Positions 9,715-18,275 of a DNA stretch of 64,000 nt are shown here, piece after piece; within the stretch, counting starts at the first letter, position 1, and the number at the start of each line of letters is the position of its first letter. The position numbers were made by a program, and so were the translations under genes. The notes under the pieces were generated by a model, which saw nothing but the letters and a program-made list of their open reading frames with translations, made no database searches and was not told the DNA's origin. This DNA comes from Paraburkholderia tropica. Lineage in GTDB: Bacteria > Pseudomonadota > Gammaproteobacteria > Burkholderiales > Burkholderiaceae. Location of the stretch: positions 1 through 64,000 of the forward strand of contig NZ_CAJZAR010000033.1 of assembly GCF_914484835.1 (NCBI RefSeq), in the 5' to 3' direction.

Positions 9715-10086
9715 GGCGCGTGGAAATCGGTTAAAGGCAAATGCGTCGGGACAAAAGCGCGCGCCGTGGCGGCGCGGAGGGTGAGCATCATAAGCGATCG
9801 CGCGGCGCGGGGCCTGGGATGCGTCGAGGTTGGCCTGGTTACATGTCGGGGCCAGATGTTATGAATTCGTCAGCAAATGAAACGCTGCGTAACGTCGCGG
9901 GACGGCGCGCGGATCTTCAGACGAGAATCGGTTCACCGAAACGAGACCGCCCACGATGTCAGGTTTGTCTGACCGGGCGGCTCCATCGAGCGGGAAGACG
10001 GCAGCACGGCAACGCGTCAGCGGCGGGCACGCCCGTTGCAAAACCGTTGCACGTCATTCCCGGAACCACTGCAAAGAGGATACGCC
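9715..10086. other. Non-coding gap before the secreted-protein gene
   Basis: Divergent intergenic region holding the upstream regions of the S4 gene (minus) and the secreted protein (plus). I see no RNA gene, clear promoter or repeat; the last bases (GAGGATACGCC) are the ribosome site of the next gene. Confidence 0.4.
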
Positions 10087-10548
10087 ATGACCCAGATTCG
10101 CAAGCTGCTGACCGCTACCGCCATTGCCGCCACCGCCGCTGCCTTCGCGCAGGGCGCCTTCGCCCAGACCGCCACGCCGGCGGGCGGGGAAGCGCCGACG
10201 ATGGCCCCGGGCGCCGCACCGGCCATGGCGCCGAGCCAGGCCCCGGCGGCCGCGGGGATCGCACAACCGGCGCCCGCGCCCCAGAATCTGACCGCGCCGC
10301 AGCCGACCGACCCGCTGGTGCAGAAGCGCAACGCCAACGCGGCGGCCAGCGCCGAATACCGCAGCGCCAAGAAGTCGGCGAGCACCGAATACGGCGACGC
10401 GAAAAAGCAGGCCAAGACGCAGTACAAGTCGCAAGTCAAGGACGCGAAGATTAACCGCAAGGCCGACCGTCAGGCCAACGACTCGGAAATGAAGGACCAG
10501 ATGAGTGGCCAGTCGGCGCAACAGCAGGGCGGCGCGCAGCAGCCGTGA
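10087..10548 (+). CDS. Small exported Ala/Lys/Gln-rich protein, unknown function
   Basis: A 153-residue protein with a clear signal peptide (KLLTATAIAATAAAFAQGAFAQ, likely cut after AFA near residue 26). The mature protein has an Ala/Pro-rich disordered part (~27-75) and then a charged, probably helical part (~80-145) with spaced KKSASTEYGDAKKQAKTQYKSQ. It ends in Gln/Gly. The basic repeats suggest a periplasmic nucleic acid- or envelope-binding protein, but this is only a guess. The ATG at 10087 follows GAGG. It is followed by a short tandem repeat and a terminator, so it is monocistronic. Confidence 0.7.
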   Translation: MTQIRKLLTATAIAATAAAFAQGAFAQTATPAGGEAPTMAPGAAPAMAPSQAPAAAGIAQPAPAPQNLTAPQPTDPLVQKRNANAAASAEYRSAKKSASTEYGDAKKQAKTQYKSQVKDAKINRKADRQANDSEMKDQMSGQSAQQQGGAQQP

Positions 10549-10564
10549 CGCGCTCCGCTTGAGC

Positions 10565-10608
10565 CGATTAAGTCGATTAAGTCGATTAAGCCGATTGAGT
10601 CGATGTAG
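10565..10608. repeat. Five imperfect 9-bp tandem repeats
   Basis: About five copies of CGATTAAGT (variants CGATTAAGC, CGATTGAGT) lie between a stop codon and a terminator. They are non-coding on the plus strand. Confidence 0.8.
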
Positions 10609-10609
10609 A

Positions 10610-10645
10610 CGGCGGCGGCGTCCCGGCAACGGGCGCCGCCGTTTT
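10610..10645 (+). terminator. Intrinsic terminator of the secreted-protein gene
   Basis: CGGCGGCG (10610-10617) pairs with CGCCGCCG (10634-10641), followed by TTTT. Confidence 0.7.
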
Positions 10646-10730
10646 GCATCGTGTCGCGGAGTTGGTGCATAAATGTCGCCAGATCGCGGCAGAATCCCCG
10701 TGAAATCCGGCGCTTGCGGCGCGAAGGTGT

Positions 10731-12959
10731 ATGGATATACAGTATGCGTCGCTGCCTCTTACGGATTCTCCGCGCCCGCCCGTGTCCACCGCCGTTTCCC
10801 TCGCTGCTTCCTCCGATCCTCGCGCCGATCAACCCAGCGACGTTGCCCACGCCGTCGCTCAGGATGTCGCGGCGTATCTCGCCAAGCTCAACGAAGCGCA
10901 GCGCGCGGCGGTCGAGCATGGCGGCCCGCAGGCCTTCGCGCCGGGCGCGACGCTGCCGGAGCCGCTGCTCGTGATCGCGGGTGCGGGCTCGGGCAAGACC
11001 AACACGCTCGCGCACCGCGTCGCGCATCTGGTTGTGAACGGCGCCGATCCGCACCGCATCCTGCTGCTAACGTTCTCGCGCCGCGCGGCGCAGGAAATGA
11101 CGCGGCGGGTTTCGCGCATCGCCGCCGGCGTGCCGGGCGCGGCCGCCGTGCTTGCGCAGGGGCTCACGTGGGCGGGCACGTTTCACGGCATCGGCGCGCG
11201 GCTGCTGCGCGAGTACGCCGAGCAGATCGGCTTGTCGCCGGCGTTCACGATCAACGACCGTGAAGATTCCGCCGATCTGATGAACCTCGTGCGCCATGAA
11301 CTGGGATTGTCGGCGAAAGAGAAGCGATTTCCGGCTAAATCTACCTGTTTGGCGATCTACTCGCGCGTCGTCAACACGGGCGGCTCGCTTGCCGACGTGC
11401 TCGCGCGCTCGTTTTCGTGGTGCCTCGAATGGGAGCCGCAACTGCGCGCGCTGTTCGCCGCCTACGTCGATGCCAAGCAAAAGCAGAACGTGCTCGATTA
11501 CGACGATTTGCTGCTGTATTGGGCGCATATGGCGCAAGAACCCGCGATTGCGGCCGATCTCGCCGCGCGTTTCGATCACATCCTCGTCGACGAATATCAG
11601 GACACGAACCGGCTGCAGGCGTCGATCCTGCTCGCGCTCAAGCCCGACGGCCGCGGCCTGACCGTGGTCGGCGACGATGCGCAGGCAATTTACTCGTTTC
11701 GGGGCGCAACGGTACGCAACATCCTCGATTTCCCCGCGCAGTTCGATCCGCCCGCGCGTCAGGTCACGCTGGAACGCAACTACCGGTCAACGGAGCCGAT
11801 CCTCGCGGCTTCCAACGCCGTGATGGACGCCGCCACCGAGCGCTACACCAAGAACTTGTGGACCGACCGCGCGTCGCAGCAGCGTCCGCGCCTCGTCACG
11901 GTCGCCGACGAAGCGACCCAGGCGCGTTACGTCGTCGAGCAGATTCTGGAGGCGCGCGAGGGCGGCATGAAGCTCAAGCAGCAGGCCGTGCTGTTTCGCG
12001 CCGCGCATCACAGCGCGACGCTCGAAATCGAGCTTGCGCGGCGCAACATCCCGTTCGTGAAGTTCGGCGGCCTGCGTTTTCTCGACGCCGCGCATGTGAA
12101 AGACGTGCTCGCGGTGCTGCGCTGGGCCGAGAATCCGCTCGACCGCGTGGCCGGGTTTCGCGTGACGCAGCTGATGCCGGGCGTCGGGCCGGCCACGGCC
12201 GCGCGCCTGCTCGATCAGGTCGCGGCCTGCACGGGCGCGTATCGCGCCGCCGAGGCGCTCGCCGCGTTCGCGCCGCCGCCGCGCGCGGCCGAAGACTGGG
12301 CCGCGTTCACGGCGCTCATCGACAGCATCGGTGCGCGCGCCACGCCCTGGCCCGCCGAGTTCGAGCGCGTACGGCGCTGGTACGAGCCGCATCTCGAACG
12401 CAATCACGAAGACGCGCAGGTGCGCATGGCCGATCTGCTGCAGATGGAGAGCATCGCGAGCACCTTCCCGTCGCGCGAGCGCTTCCTCACCGAACTGACG
12501 CTCGATCCGCCCGACGCGACCAGCGCCGAATCGGCCGATCCGCTGCTCGACGAGGACTATCTGATCCTCTCGACCATCCATTCGGCCAAGGGGCAGGAGT
12601 GGCGCAACGTGTTTGTGCTCAACGGCGTGGACGGCTGCATTCCGTCCGATCTGGGCGCGGGCAGCGACGAGGAACTGGAAGAGGAGCGCCGTCTGCTCTA
12701 CGTGGCGATGACGCGTGCGAAGGAAGATCTGCACATCGTCGTGCCGCAGCGCTTTTATGTGCACAACCAGTCGGCGTTGGGCGACCGGCACGTGTGGGCG
12801 TCGCGCACGCGCTTCATCGCGCCGACGATGCTGCCGCTGTTCGAATCGTGCGCGTGGCCGGCGCCGCCCGTGGCGAGCGCGCCGAGCGCGGCGGGACTGG
12901 CCGCGGCGGCGCGCGCCAAGGTCGAGATCGGCGCGAAACTGCGGAAAATGTGGGACTAG
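10731..12959 (+). CDS. UvrD/Rep-family ATP-dependent DNA helicase
   Basis: A 742-residue superfamily 1A helicase that unwinds DNA 3' to 5' in repair or replication restart. Motifs seen: Q-motif LNEAQRAAVEH (~54), Walker A GAGSGKT (~84-90), GTFHGIGARLLREY (motif Ib region), DEYQDTN (~286, Walker B), GDDAQAIYSFRGA (motif III), LERNYRS (motif IV) and STIHSAKGQEW plus YVAMTRAKEDL (motifs V/VI). A tail of about 60 Ala-rich residues follows. It is a homologue of UvrD and Rep but distinct from both. Start 10731 is preceded by GAAGGTGT. Confidence 0.92.
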   Translation: MDIQYASLPLTDSPRPPVSTAVSLAASSDPRADQPSDVAHAVAQDVAAYLAKLNEAQRAAVEHGGPQAFAPGATLPEPLLVIAGAGSGKTNTLAHRVAHLVVNGADPHRILLLTFSRRAAQEMTRRVSRIAAGVPGAAAVLAQGLTWAGTFHGIGARLLREYAEQIGLSPAFTINDREDSADLMNLVRHELGLSAKEKRFPAKSTCLAIYSRVVNTGGSLADVLARSFSWCLEWEPQLRALFAAYVDAKQKQNVLDYDDLLLYWAHMAQEPAIAADLAARFDHILVDEYQDTNRLQASILLALKPDGRGLTVVGDDAQAIYSFRGATVRNILDFPAQFDPPARQVTLERNYRSTEPILAASNAVMDAATERYTKNLWTDRASQQRPRLVTVADEATQARYVVEQILEAREGGMKLKQQAVLFRAAHHSATLEIELARRNIPFVKFGGLRFLDAAHVKDVLAVLRWAENPLDRVAGFRVTQLMPGVGPATAARLLDQVAACTGAYRAAEALAAFAPPPRAAEDWAAFTALIDSIGARATPWPAEFERVRRWYEPHLERNHEDAQVRMADLLQMESIASTFPSRERFLTELTLDPPDATSAESADPLLDEDYLILSTIHSAKGQEWRNVFVLNGVDGCIPSDLGAGSDEELEEERRLLYVAMTRAKEDLHIVVPQRFYVHNQSALGDRHVWASRTRFIAPTMLPLFESCAWPAPPVASAPSAAGLAAAARAKVEIGAKLRKMWD

Positions 12960-13014
12960 GGCGCGGCGTTGCTGGCGTGTGGCACGACGCGGCGCCCCGG
13001 CTGGCGGGTGGGAT

Positions 13015-13764
13015 TTAGCGCGGCTGGTTCTTCGGCGGCGGCACGAAGAAGTTGCGCAGCCAGGCGGCGAGGCGCGTGAAGACGTCGTCGGGTTCCTCGA
13101 CGAAGATTTCCGGCTTCAACAGACGCAGATATTCCATGATCTGCTGCGCTTCCTGCTTCTGGAACGTGCCGTGCGCGATGCCGAGGCGCAGCAGGCCGCG
13201 CAGCTCGCCGAGCCGTTCGCGCGCGAGCGAGCCGGTGGCCTGTTCGCAGCCGATCTTCGCCTCATAAACGCGCTGACGCACCGATTCCGCGAGCCGCCAC
13301 GCCGGCGTCTGCATGATCTCTTCGAGCGTCTGGATGTCCTGCACGCCCGACTTGATCTGCGCGGCCAGCGGGTCGATCTGCGCTTCCTCGCCCTGGGCTT
13401 CCTGCACGATGGCGGCTGCCCACTCGCGGCACTTCTTCGTCAGCTCGTCGGGCGTCCACTCAGGCCGCGACGCCACGCCGAAGCCAAAATCGCCCGCCTG
13501 CCGCAGCAGCATCGAGACGACTTCGGGAAACTCCTTGTCGAGCGTGCGCTTGGCCCATGCGTACTGGCCGCCCTGCAAGAGTCGCTGCACCGCCTGCTCG
13601 GTGAGCGGCGTCATGTTGTCGAGCAGCTTCGCGCGCAGGAAGTCCTCGAACGACGGCGTCAGAAACTGCGGGTCGAGCTTCAGCGAGACGCGCAGGAACG
13701 CGTCGAAGTCCTTGCGTAGCGACGCAAGCGTTTCTTCCTTGAGGTTAAGGGTGATATTCCCCAT
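13015..13764 (-). CDS. Conserved hypothetical protein, 249 residues
   Basis: I do not recognise a named family. The protein looks soluble, with mixed helices. It has a short N-terminus (MGNITLNLKEETLASLRKDF), several helices with Leu spacing (FLRAKLLDNMTPLTEQAVQRLL), and a C-terminal amphipathic segment (RLAAWLRNFFVPPPKNQP) that could touch membrane. No signal peptide, no Cys cluster and no nucleotide motif is visible. It is transcribed convergently with the helicase. Codon use is like the neighbours, so it looks native. Confidence 0.6.
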   Translation of the reverse strand: MGNITLNLKEETLASLRKDFDAFLRVSLKLDPQFLTPSFEDFLRAKLLDNMTPLTEQAVQRLLQGGQYAWAKRTLDKEFPEVVSMLLRQAGDFGFGVASRPEWTPDELTKKCREWAAAIVQEAQGEEAQIDPLAAQIKSGVQDIQTLEEIMQTPAWRLAESVRQRVYEAKIGCEQATGSLARERLGELRGLLRLGIAHGTFQKQEAQQIMEYLRLLKPEIFVEEPDDVFTRLAAWLRNFFVPPPKNQPR

Positions 13765-13968
13765 TCTGGTTGCCCCGATTTATTCCTGGCGTTGCCTGGC
13801 TATGGCCAGGGCTTCGGCTGGCCACTGCGCCAAGGCAGGCTTCGACGGTTTAACGGCGCGCGACGGAGAAACTTGAGCGGGCGATTGAAAGGAACGTGCG
13901 AATGGGCGGCCGCGAAGGGCCGCGGATTCACCGTTTTCAGGGTTGTTTGCGCGGGTTCATCGCGTGAT

Positions 13969-14313
13969 TCAGCGCAGCACGACGCCTTGCCAGAGAAAGA
14001 ACACGCCGAGGCCCACGGCGATGGTCAGCAGCGGACGTTTCGTCAGCGCGCTCACGGCGATCGCCGCCAATGCGCCGACGAGTTGCGGATTGCGCCAGCT
14101 CAGTTCGGCGCCCTGGCCGTGCGGCGAGACCGCCATCGGGACGATGATCGCCGTGAGCACGGTCACGGGCACGAAGCCGAGCGCGGTGCGCACGAGCGGC
14201 GGAAACACGAGCCGCTCGCCGAGCACGAAGACGGCGGTGCGCACGATCCACGTGATCAGCGCCATGCCGAGGATCAGGACGACATAGTTCATCGGGTGGT
14301 CGATCGGGTTCAT
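13969..14313 (-). CDS. azlD: AzlD family branched-chain amino acid transport protein
   Basis: A 114-residue membrane protein with four hydrophobic segments (NYVVLILGMALITWI..., LVRTALGFVPVTVLTAIIVPM..., LVGALAAIAVSALTK). It is the small partner of the AzlCD permease pair, which exports branched-chain amino acids or analogues. Its ATG overlaps the AzlC stop (ATGA at 14310-14313), so the two are translationally coupled and probably form one complex in the inner membrane. Confidence 0.88.
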   Translation of the reverse strand: MNPIDHPMNYVVLILGMALITWIVRTAVFVLGERLVFPPLVRTALGFVPVTVLTAIIVPMAVSPHGQGAELSWRNPQLVGALAAIAVSALTKRPLLTIAVGLGVFFLWQGVVLR

Positions 14314-15125
14314 TGGCTGCCTCCCGCGACGGCGTGTGCGTCGCGCGGAGCGCGCGCCTGGCGCGGCTCGCCGGTCTGGTTTTGTGCGCGCGATTGGGCG
14401 TCGGCGTCAGGGTTGCGGCGCGGCTTGCGCGGCAGCGAAAGCGCGACGCCCACCGCCACGCCCGCGAGCACCGCGCAGAGCAGCCCGAGCTTGTACGGCC
14501 ACGCCTGCCAGTAGAACGCGAGCACGCCCGAGGTGACGGCGGCGGCCAGGAAGCGCAGCGCCACCAGTTGCGGCACCACGATCGCGATAAAGGTGACGAC
14601 CATCGCGAAGTCGAGGCCGAGCGTCTGCAGCCCCGGGAACGCCGCGCCGAACAGCAGGCCGGCGGCGGTCCAGATCTGCCAGTTCAGATACATCGAAAGA
14701 CCCGAGCCGAGGAAGTGCCACGGCGAGACATCGTCGCCGGGCGGATGGCGGCGGTAATGCGCCCAGGCGACGGCGAACACTTCGTCGACGAGCACCGCGC
14801 CGAGCGCGAGCCGCCAGCGCAGCGGCAGATGCGAAACGTAGGGCGCGAGCGTCGCGCCGTACAGCACGTGGCGCAGGTTCACGATCAGTGTGGTGGCCCA
14901 GATCACGGCGTAGCTCGCGTGCGAGGCGATCAGCCCGACCGCGATGAACTGCGCCGAGCCCGCGAACACCGCGAGCGACATGAACTGGCCGTGCCAGAGC
15001 GCGAGCGGCCCCGACGTCACGAGCGTGCCGAAAATCATGCCGAACGGGGCCGCGCCGATCATCATGGGGATCGTGTCGCGCACACCGGCGGCGAATTCCT
15101 TGTATCGATGGGGATGGGTGGTCAA
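14310..15125 (-). CDS. azlC: AzlC family ABC-like permease (branched-chain amino acid export)
   Basis: A 271-residue membrane protein, the large partner of AzlCD. It starts RYKEFAAGVRDTIPMMIGAAPFGMIFG, the family-typical first helix, and later shows LIVNLRHVLYGATLAPY, the family-conserved NLRH motif. About six to eight hydrophobic segments follow. The C-terminal ~35 residues (RKPRRNPDADAQSRAQNQTGE) are an extra hydrophilic tail. Forms an operon with azlD; the AraC regulator upstream on the same strand is a likely control. Confidence 0.88.
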   Translation of the reverse strand: MTTHPHRYKEFAAGVRDTIPMMIGAAPFGMIFGTLVTSGPLALWHGQFMSLAVFAGSAQFIAVGLIASHASYAVIWATTLIVNLRHVLYGATLAPYVSHLPLRWRLALGAVLVDEVFAVAWAHYRRHPPGDDVSPWHFLGSGLSMYLNWQIWTAAGLLFGAAFPGLQTLGLDFAMVVTFIAIVVPQLVALRFLAAAVTSGVLAFYWQAWPYKLGLLCAVLAGVAVGVALSLPRKPRRNPDADAQSRAQNQTGEPRQARAPRDAHAVAGGSQ

Positions 15126-15224
15126 GCTGTCTCTCCTGATTCGGAAAGCAGCATAGCGAGCGGCGCGTCGGGTGGCTTGTACGATCTTGCGGCGTCGCCG
15201 CGCTCAGTCGTCGCCGATGAGGGC

Positions 15225-16115
15225 TCAGGACTGCTGCCAGCGTCCCGGCGGCACGCCAAACATGCGGCGGAAGTGGCGTGTGAAGTGGCTCTGATCGGCG
15301 AAACCGCTGGCGGCGGCGACGTCGGCGACCGAGGCGCCCGCGCGCAGCGGGCCGAGTGCGCGCTGCAGGCGCACCTGCGTGCGCCACGCGTGCGGCGGCA
15401 GGCCGGTCGCCTGGGTGAAGAGGCGCGTGGCGTGGAACGGCGACAGGCCGACGGCCTGGGCGAGATCGGCCACGCGCAGCGGCGCGGGCAGATCGGCGGC
15501 CAGCAGCGCCTTCATGGTCTCGACGCGCGGATCGTTCGTGTGCGGCCCGATCGGCGCTTCACGCGTGCGCGCGTGGCGCGTGAGCAGCGCCGAGAGCGCG
15601 TCGAGCAAGGCGCCTTCGACGGCGAGCAGGTCCGGTTCGGGCTGCGCGGGCGCGCCGGTGTCGCCGCCCGTTGCGGGATCGGCGCGCCGAGCATCGGCAT
15701 CGGCTTCGAGCAGGCGATGGGCGTACGAAAGCCGTTGCGCGAGATCGGGGTCGCGGATCACATCAGCGGCGAACCAGGGCAGCGGCTGCGCACGACCCGC
15801 GATTTGCGCCGCGAGCCCGTGCAGATAATCGACCGGCACGTAGATCACGCGATAGCGCCAGCCTTCGTCGACGGCGCGCGAGCCCGTGTGCACCTCGCCC
15901 GGATTGATGACCGGCACCGTGCCGGTTTCCGCCACATGATGCGCGCCGCGGTAGCGGAAGCACTCCGCGCCGTCCTCGATCACCGGCACGGTATACGCCT
16001 CGTGCCAGTGCGGCGAGAACTCGTGATCGTGATATTCGGCCGTGAGCAGATCGCCGCCGGGCAACAGCGGCGAGCGCCAGTAACGGGCGGAATCGCGAAA
16101 ACGGGGAAGGTTCAT
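15225..16115 (-). CDS. AraC-family transcriptional regulator
   Basis: A 296-residue regulator with an N-terminal cupin-like ligand-binding domain (about residues 20-150; HEAYTVPVIEDGAECFRYRGAHH and NPGEVHTGS are the metal-less cupin pattern) and a C-terminal AraC double helix-turn-helix (about 195-290; LAQAVGLSPFHATRLFTQATGLPPHAW, then GFADQSHFTRHFRRMFGVPPG). It lies 99 bp upstream of azlC on the same strand, so it probably controls the exporter. Co-transcription is possible. Confidence 0.88.
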   Translation of the reverse strand: MNLPRFRDSARYWRSPLLPGGDLLTAEYHDHEFSPHWHEAYTVPVIEDGAECFRYRGAHHVAETGTVPVINPGEVHTGSRAVDEGWRYRVIYVPVDYLHGLAAQIAGRAQPLPWFAADVIRDPDLAQRLSYAHRLLEADADARRADPATGGDTGAPAQPEPDLLAVEGALLDALSALLTRHARTREAPIGPHTNDPRVETMKALLAADLPAPLRVADLAQAVGLSPFHATRLFTQATGLPPHAWRTQVRLQRALGPLRAGASVADVAAASGFADQSHFTRHFRRMFGVPPGRWQQS

Positions 16116-16159
16116 AGCGGCGGCGCGCGGTCGGGTTTCAGGCGGCGTGACAGTCCAGT

Positions 16160-16633
16160 TTAGCGCACCGGGATGGTCGTGCCGGCGGGCATCGGCACGG
16201 CGGTCACGCTGTTCTTCGCGCTGCCGCTCACGACGCGGTCGCTGTAGGTCAGATAGACGAGCGCGTTGCGTTTGGTGTCGACCACGCGCACGACGTGCAG
16301 CGTCTTGAAGAGAAACGACATGCGCTCGTTGAAGACGTCGGCCTGTTGCTTGAGCGGGGCGCCGAAGCTGATCGGACCGACCTGGCGGCAGGCGATCGAC
16401 GCTTCGGTCGGATCCTCGGCGATGCCCAGTGTGCCTTTCACGCCGCCGGTGCGCGCACGCGACACGTAACAGGTCACACCGGTCACGGCGGGATCGTCGT
16501 AGGCCTCGACGACGACCTTATCGGAGCCGGTCATGCGGAAGTTGGTGTTCACGCTGCCGATCTGTTCGGCGTGCGCGATGCCCGATGCGCAGACGAGTGC
16601 GGCGAGCGTCGAGGCAAGGCGGATGGATTTCAT
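16160..16633 (-). CDS. creA: CreA family protein
   Basis: A 157-residue periplasmic protein. A signal peptide of about 22 residues ends AHA. The mature chain matches the CreA family: QIGSVNTNFRMTGSDKVVVEAYDDPAV, GVTCYVSRARTGGVKGTLGIAEDP and SFLFKTLHVVRVVD. In E. coli creA lies next to creBC, but the role of CreA is unknown. No creBCD genes are near here, so the name is by similarity only. Single gene. Confidence 0.87.
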   Translation of the reverse strand: MKSIRLASTLAALVCASGIAHAEQIGSVNTNFRMTGSDKVVVEAYDDPAVTGVTCYVSRARTGGVKGTLGIAEDPTEASIACRQVGPISFGAPLKQQADVFNERMSFLFKTLHVVRVVDTKRNALVYLTYSDRVVSGSAKNSVTAVPMPAGTTIPVR

Positions 16634-16697
16634 GCGAATTCCCGAGGATGACGAGTGGTTATTATCGGGCAGGGCGGGGTGGGGTGGCAGGGGGAAG

Positions 16698-17039
16698 CTA
16701 CACGTGCTCGGGCAGATCCATCGCGTCGTGCAGAATGCGCAGTACGTCGATCGTTCGCGCTTCTCGCGGATTGACGCGAAACATGACGAAGTGGCGGCCT
16801 TTGCGGCCCTGGCGAGCGACGTGAAGTGTCATCAAGCCTGGAGCGATCTCGTCGAGTTCACGTGCGCCGGGGATAGCCGGCCCGGCCGTGAGCGCTTGCA
16901 GGGCGAGCGAGAGCGTCGTGGCGTAACTGCGTGCCTGAGAGGGGCCGAAGCGTTCGGCGGTCCAGCGCACGATGTCTTGAAAATCGGATTGCGCCGATTC
17001 GGTGAGGTGAATTGTCCAGAGGATCTTGCGGCGCGTCAC
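16698..17039 (-). CDS. parE: ParE/RelE superfamily toxin
   Basis: A 113-residue ParE/RelE-superfamily protein (ILWTIHLTESAQSDFQDIVRWTAERFG, typical two-helix start; later GRHFVMFRVNPREARTIDVLRILHDAMDL, the beta-sheet end). ParE toxins block DNA gyrase; RelE-like ones cleave mRNA on ribosomes, and sequence alone does not separate them. It starts with GTG at 17039, overlapping the antitoxin stop (GTGA), so the pair is translationally coupled and read after the antitoxin. The RH-R-DVLRILHDAMD ending is typical for ParE. Confidence 0.82.
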   Translation of the reverse strand: MTRRKILWTIHLTESAQSDFQDIVRWTAERFGPSQARSYATTLSLALQALTAGPAIPGARELDEIAPGLMTLHVARQGRKGRHFVMFRVNPREARTIDVLRILHDAMDLPEHV

Positions 17040-17338
17040 TGTGCGCGCTTCGTCGCGCGGGCCGTTGCCACGGCGCTGTCGGCAAGGCCGTCGAGATGTT
17101 CGGCCAAACCTTGCCCGGCAGCGAACACGTGAACGCGGCCGGCATCGGCATTGGCTTGACCGGTGCGCGCGGCGTCGCGCAGTGCTTCGATCCGCGCCTG
17201 CGATTCGGCTTCGTCGCGCTCGATCAGGCGCAGGCCGGCACGCAGGACTTCGCTCGCATTCTGGAATCGCCCCGAATTGACGAGCGTGTCGATCAGCTTT
17301 GCCTGATGGTCCGTGAGAACGACGTTTCGGGTCGGCAT
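17036..17338 (-). CDS. parD: ParD-type antitoxin
   Basis: A 100-residue antitoxin with a ribbon-helix-helix start (MPTRNVVLTDHQAKLIDTLV) and the ParD-like segment SGRFQNASEVLRAGLRLIERDEAE, which binds DNA as a dimer; the rest (~65-100) would wrap the toxin. The ATG at 17338 is chosen because it gives the canonical RHH start; an in-frame upstream ATG at 17389 is unlikely. It precedes the toxin, as usual for autorepressed type II operons. Confidence 0.85.
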   Translation of the reverse strand: MPTRNVVLTDHQAKLIDTLVNSGRFQNASEVLRAGLRLIERDEAESQARIEALRDAARTGQANADAGRVHVFAAGQGLAEHLDGLADSAVATARATKRAQ

Positions 17339-17450
17339 GGCAGCGCCCTCGATGGCAGACTGGGATTGGCAGATTATGCCATGGTGCATCGGCAGGGGAG
17401 CGGGACGGGAGGCGAGGCGACGGCGGGTTCGCGCAAACAGTGAACGACCA

Positions 17451-17484
17451 AAAGAAAAAAGCCGTTGCGCAAAAACGCAACGGC
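17451..17484 (-). terminator. Terminator downstream of the tRNA-Asn genes
   Basis: GCCGTTGCG and CGCAACGGC form a 9-bp stem (17461-17484). On the minus strand this is followed by a T-rich run, at 17460-17451, just after the tRNA 3' end. Confidence 0.75.
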
Positions 17485-17494
17485 TTCGATATTT

Positions 17495-17570
17495 TGGCTC
17501 CCCGACCTGGGCTCGAACCAGGGACCTACGGATTAACAGTCCGGCGCTCTACCGACTGAGCTATCGGGGA
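17495..17570 (-). tRNA. tRNA-Asn (anticodon GTT)
   Basis: A 76-nt cloverleaf on the minus strand with TCCCCGA/TCGGGGA acceptor, GTT anticodon, TTCGAGCC T-arm and encoded CCA. It is identical to the second copy 82 bp upstream. Confidence 0.97.
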
Positions 17571-17604
17571 ACAGCAGTACATCTACAACTTTTTAACTTC
17601 ATGA

Positions 17605-17644
17605 AAAAGCCCGTGTGCGCTGTCGCCAACGCGAACGGGCTTTT
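17605..17644 (-). terminator. Hairpin between the two tRNA-Asn genes
   Basis: A perfect 10-bp stem, AAAAGCCCGT (17605-17614) and ACGGGCTTTT (17635-17644), lies between the tRNAs. It may end transcripts of the upstream copy, or act as a processing site if both are read from one promoter. Confidence 0.55.
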
Positions 17645-17652
17645 GCGAATCT

Positions 17653-17728
17653 TGGCTCCCCGACCTGGGCTCGAACCAGGGACCTACGGATTAACAGTCC
17701 GGCGCTCTACCGACTGAGCTATCGGGGA
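17653..17728 (-). tRNA. tRNA-Asn (anticodon GTT), promoter-proximal copy
   Basis: Identical 76-nt sequence to the other copy, with GTT anticodon and encoded CCA. It is the first gene after the consensus promoter at 17750-17778. Confidence 0.97.
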
Positions 17729-17749
17729 TCAACAAAAGCAGAGAACGAG

Positions 17750-17778
17750 ATTCTATGGGGCTTGGCGGAGTCTGTCAA
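17750..17778 (-). promoter_or_regulatory. Near-consensus sigma70 promoter for the tRNA-Asn genes
   Basis: On the minus strand, TTGACA (17778-17773), a 17-bp spacer and TAGAAT (17755-17750): 11 of 12 consensus bases. The predicted start is about 15 nt before the tRNA 5' end. Confidence 0.88.
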
Positions 17779-17794
17779 CACCTTGTCGCCATCT

Positions 17795-17827
17795 TTTTAA
17801 AACAATCCTCCTTCAAAAGGATTGTTC
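17795..17827 (-). terminator. Terminator of fdxA
   Basis: AACAATCCT (17801-17809) pairs with AGGATTGTT (17818-17826), followed on the minus strand by TTTTAAAAAG. It sits about 60 bp beyond the fdxA stop. Confidence 0.6.
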
Positions 17828-17887
17828 GACGGGTTGACCGTCTTCAGCGACGCGACGTGGCGAGACGATGCGGCCCCGGACCGTGGC

Positions 17888-18211
17888 TTAGCGCTCGAGC
17901 AGCGCGAGCTTGTCCTTGATGTCCTTAAATTCCTCGGCTTCCGGCAGGGCAGCCTTGGTTTTCGTGATGCTCGGCCAGTTCTTGGCGAGATCGGCGTTCA
18001 GCGCGATGAAGTCCTGCTGGTCGCCAGGCACATCTTCTTCGGCGTAGATGGCGTTCACCGGGCACTCAGCCACGCACACGGCGCAGTCGATGCACTCGTC
18101 CGGGTCGATCGCGAGGAAGTTGGGACCTTCGCGAAAGCAGTCCACCGGGCACACATCGACGCAGTCGGTATAGCGGCACTTGATGCAGCTTTCGGTCACA
18201 ACGTGGGTCAT
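17888..18211 (-). CDS. fdxA: 7Fe ferredoxin FdxA
   Basis: A 107-residue ferredoxin of the FdxA type, carrying one [3Fe-4S] and one [4Fe-4S] cluster. Cys residues are in [18 protein letters not shown] (~9-26) and [13 protein letters not shown] (~40-52), and the C-terminal ~50 residues form the helical extension of this family. It works as a small electron carrier in the cytoplasm. Single gene; start ATG 18211 follows GCAGGAGC. Confidence 0.95.
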   Translation of the reverse strand: MTHVVTESCIKCRYTDCVDVCPVDCFREGPNFLAIDPDECIDCAVCVAECPVNAIYAEEDVPGDQQDFIALNADLAKNWPSITKTKAALPEAEEFKDIKDKLALLER

Positions 18212-18275
18212 TCAGGCAGCTCCTGCAAGCTTTTGTATTGGGGATGGCGCTGGATTGACGCGCGCCAAAAGCGGT

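Noticed and set aside
17450..17780. Attachment site next to the tRNA genes
   Set aside because: The two identical 76-nt tRNAs are genes, not att repeats, and no integrase or flanking copy was seen.
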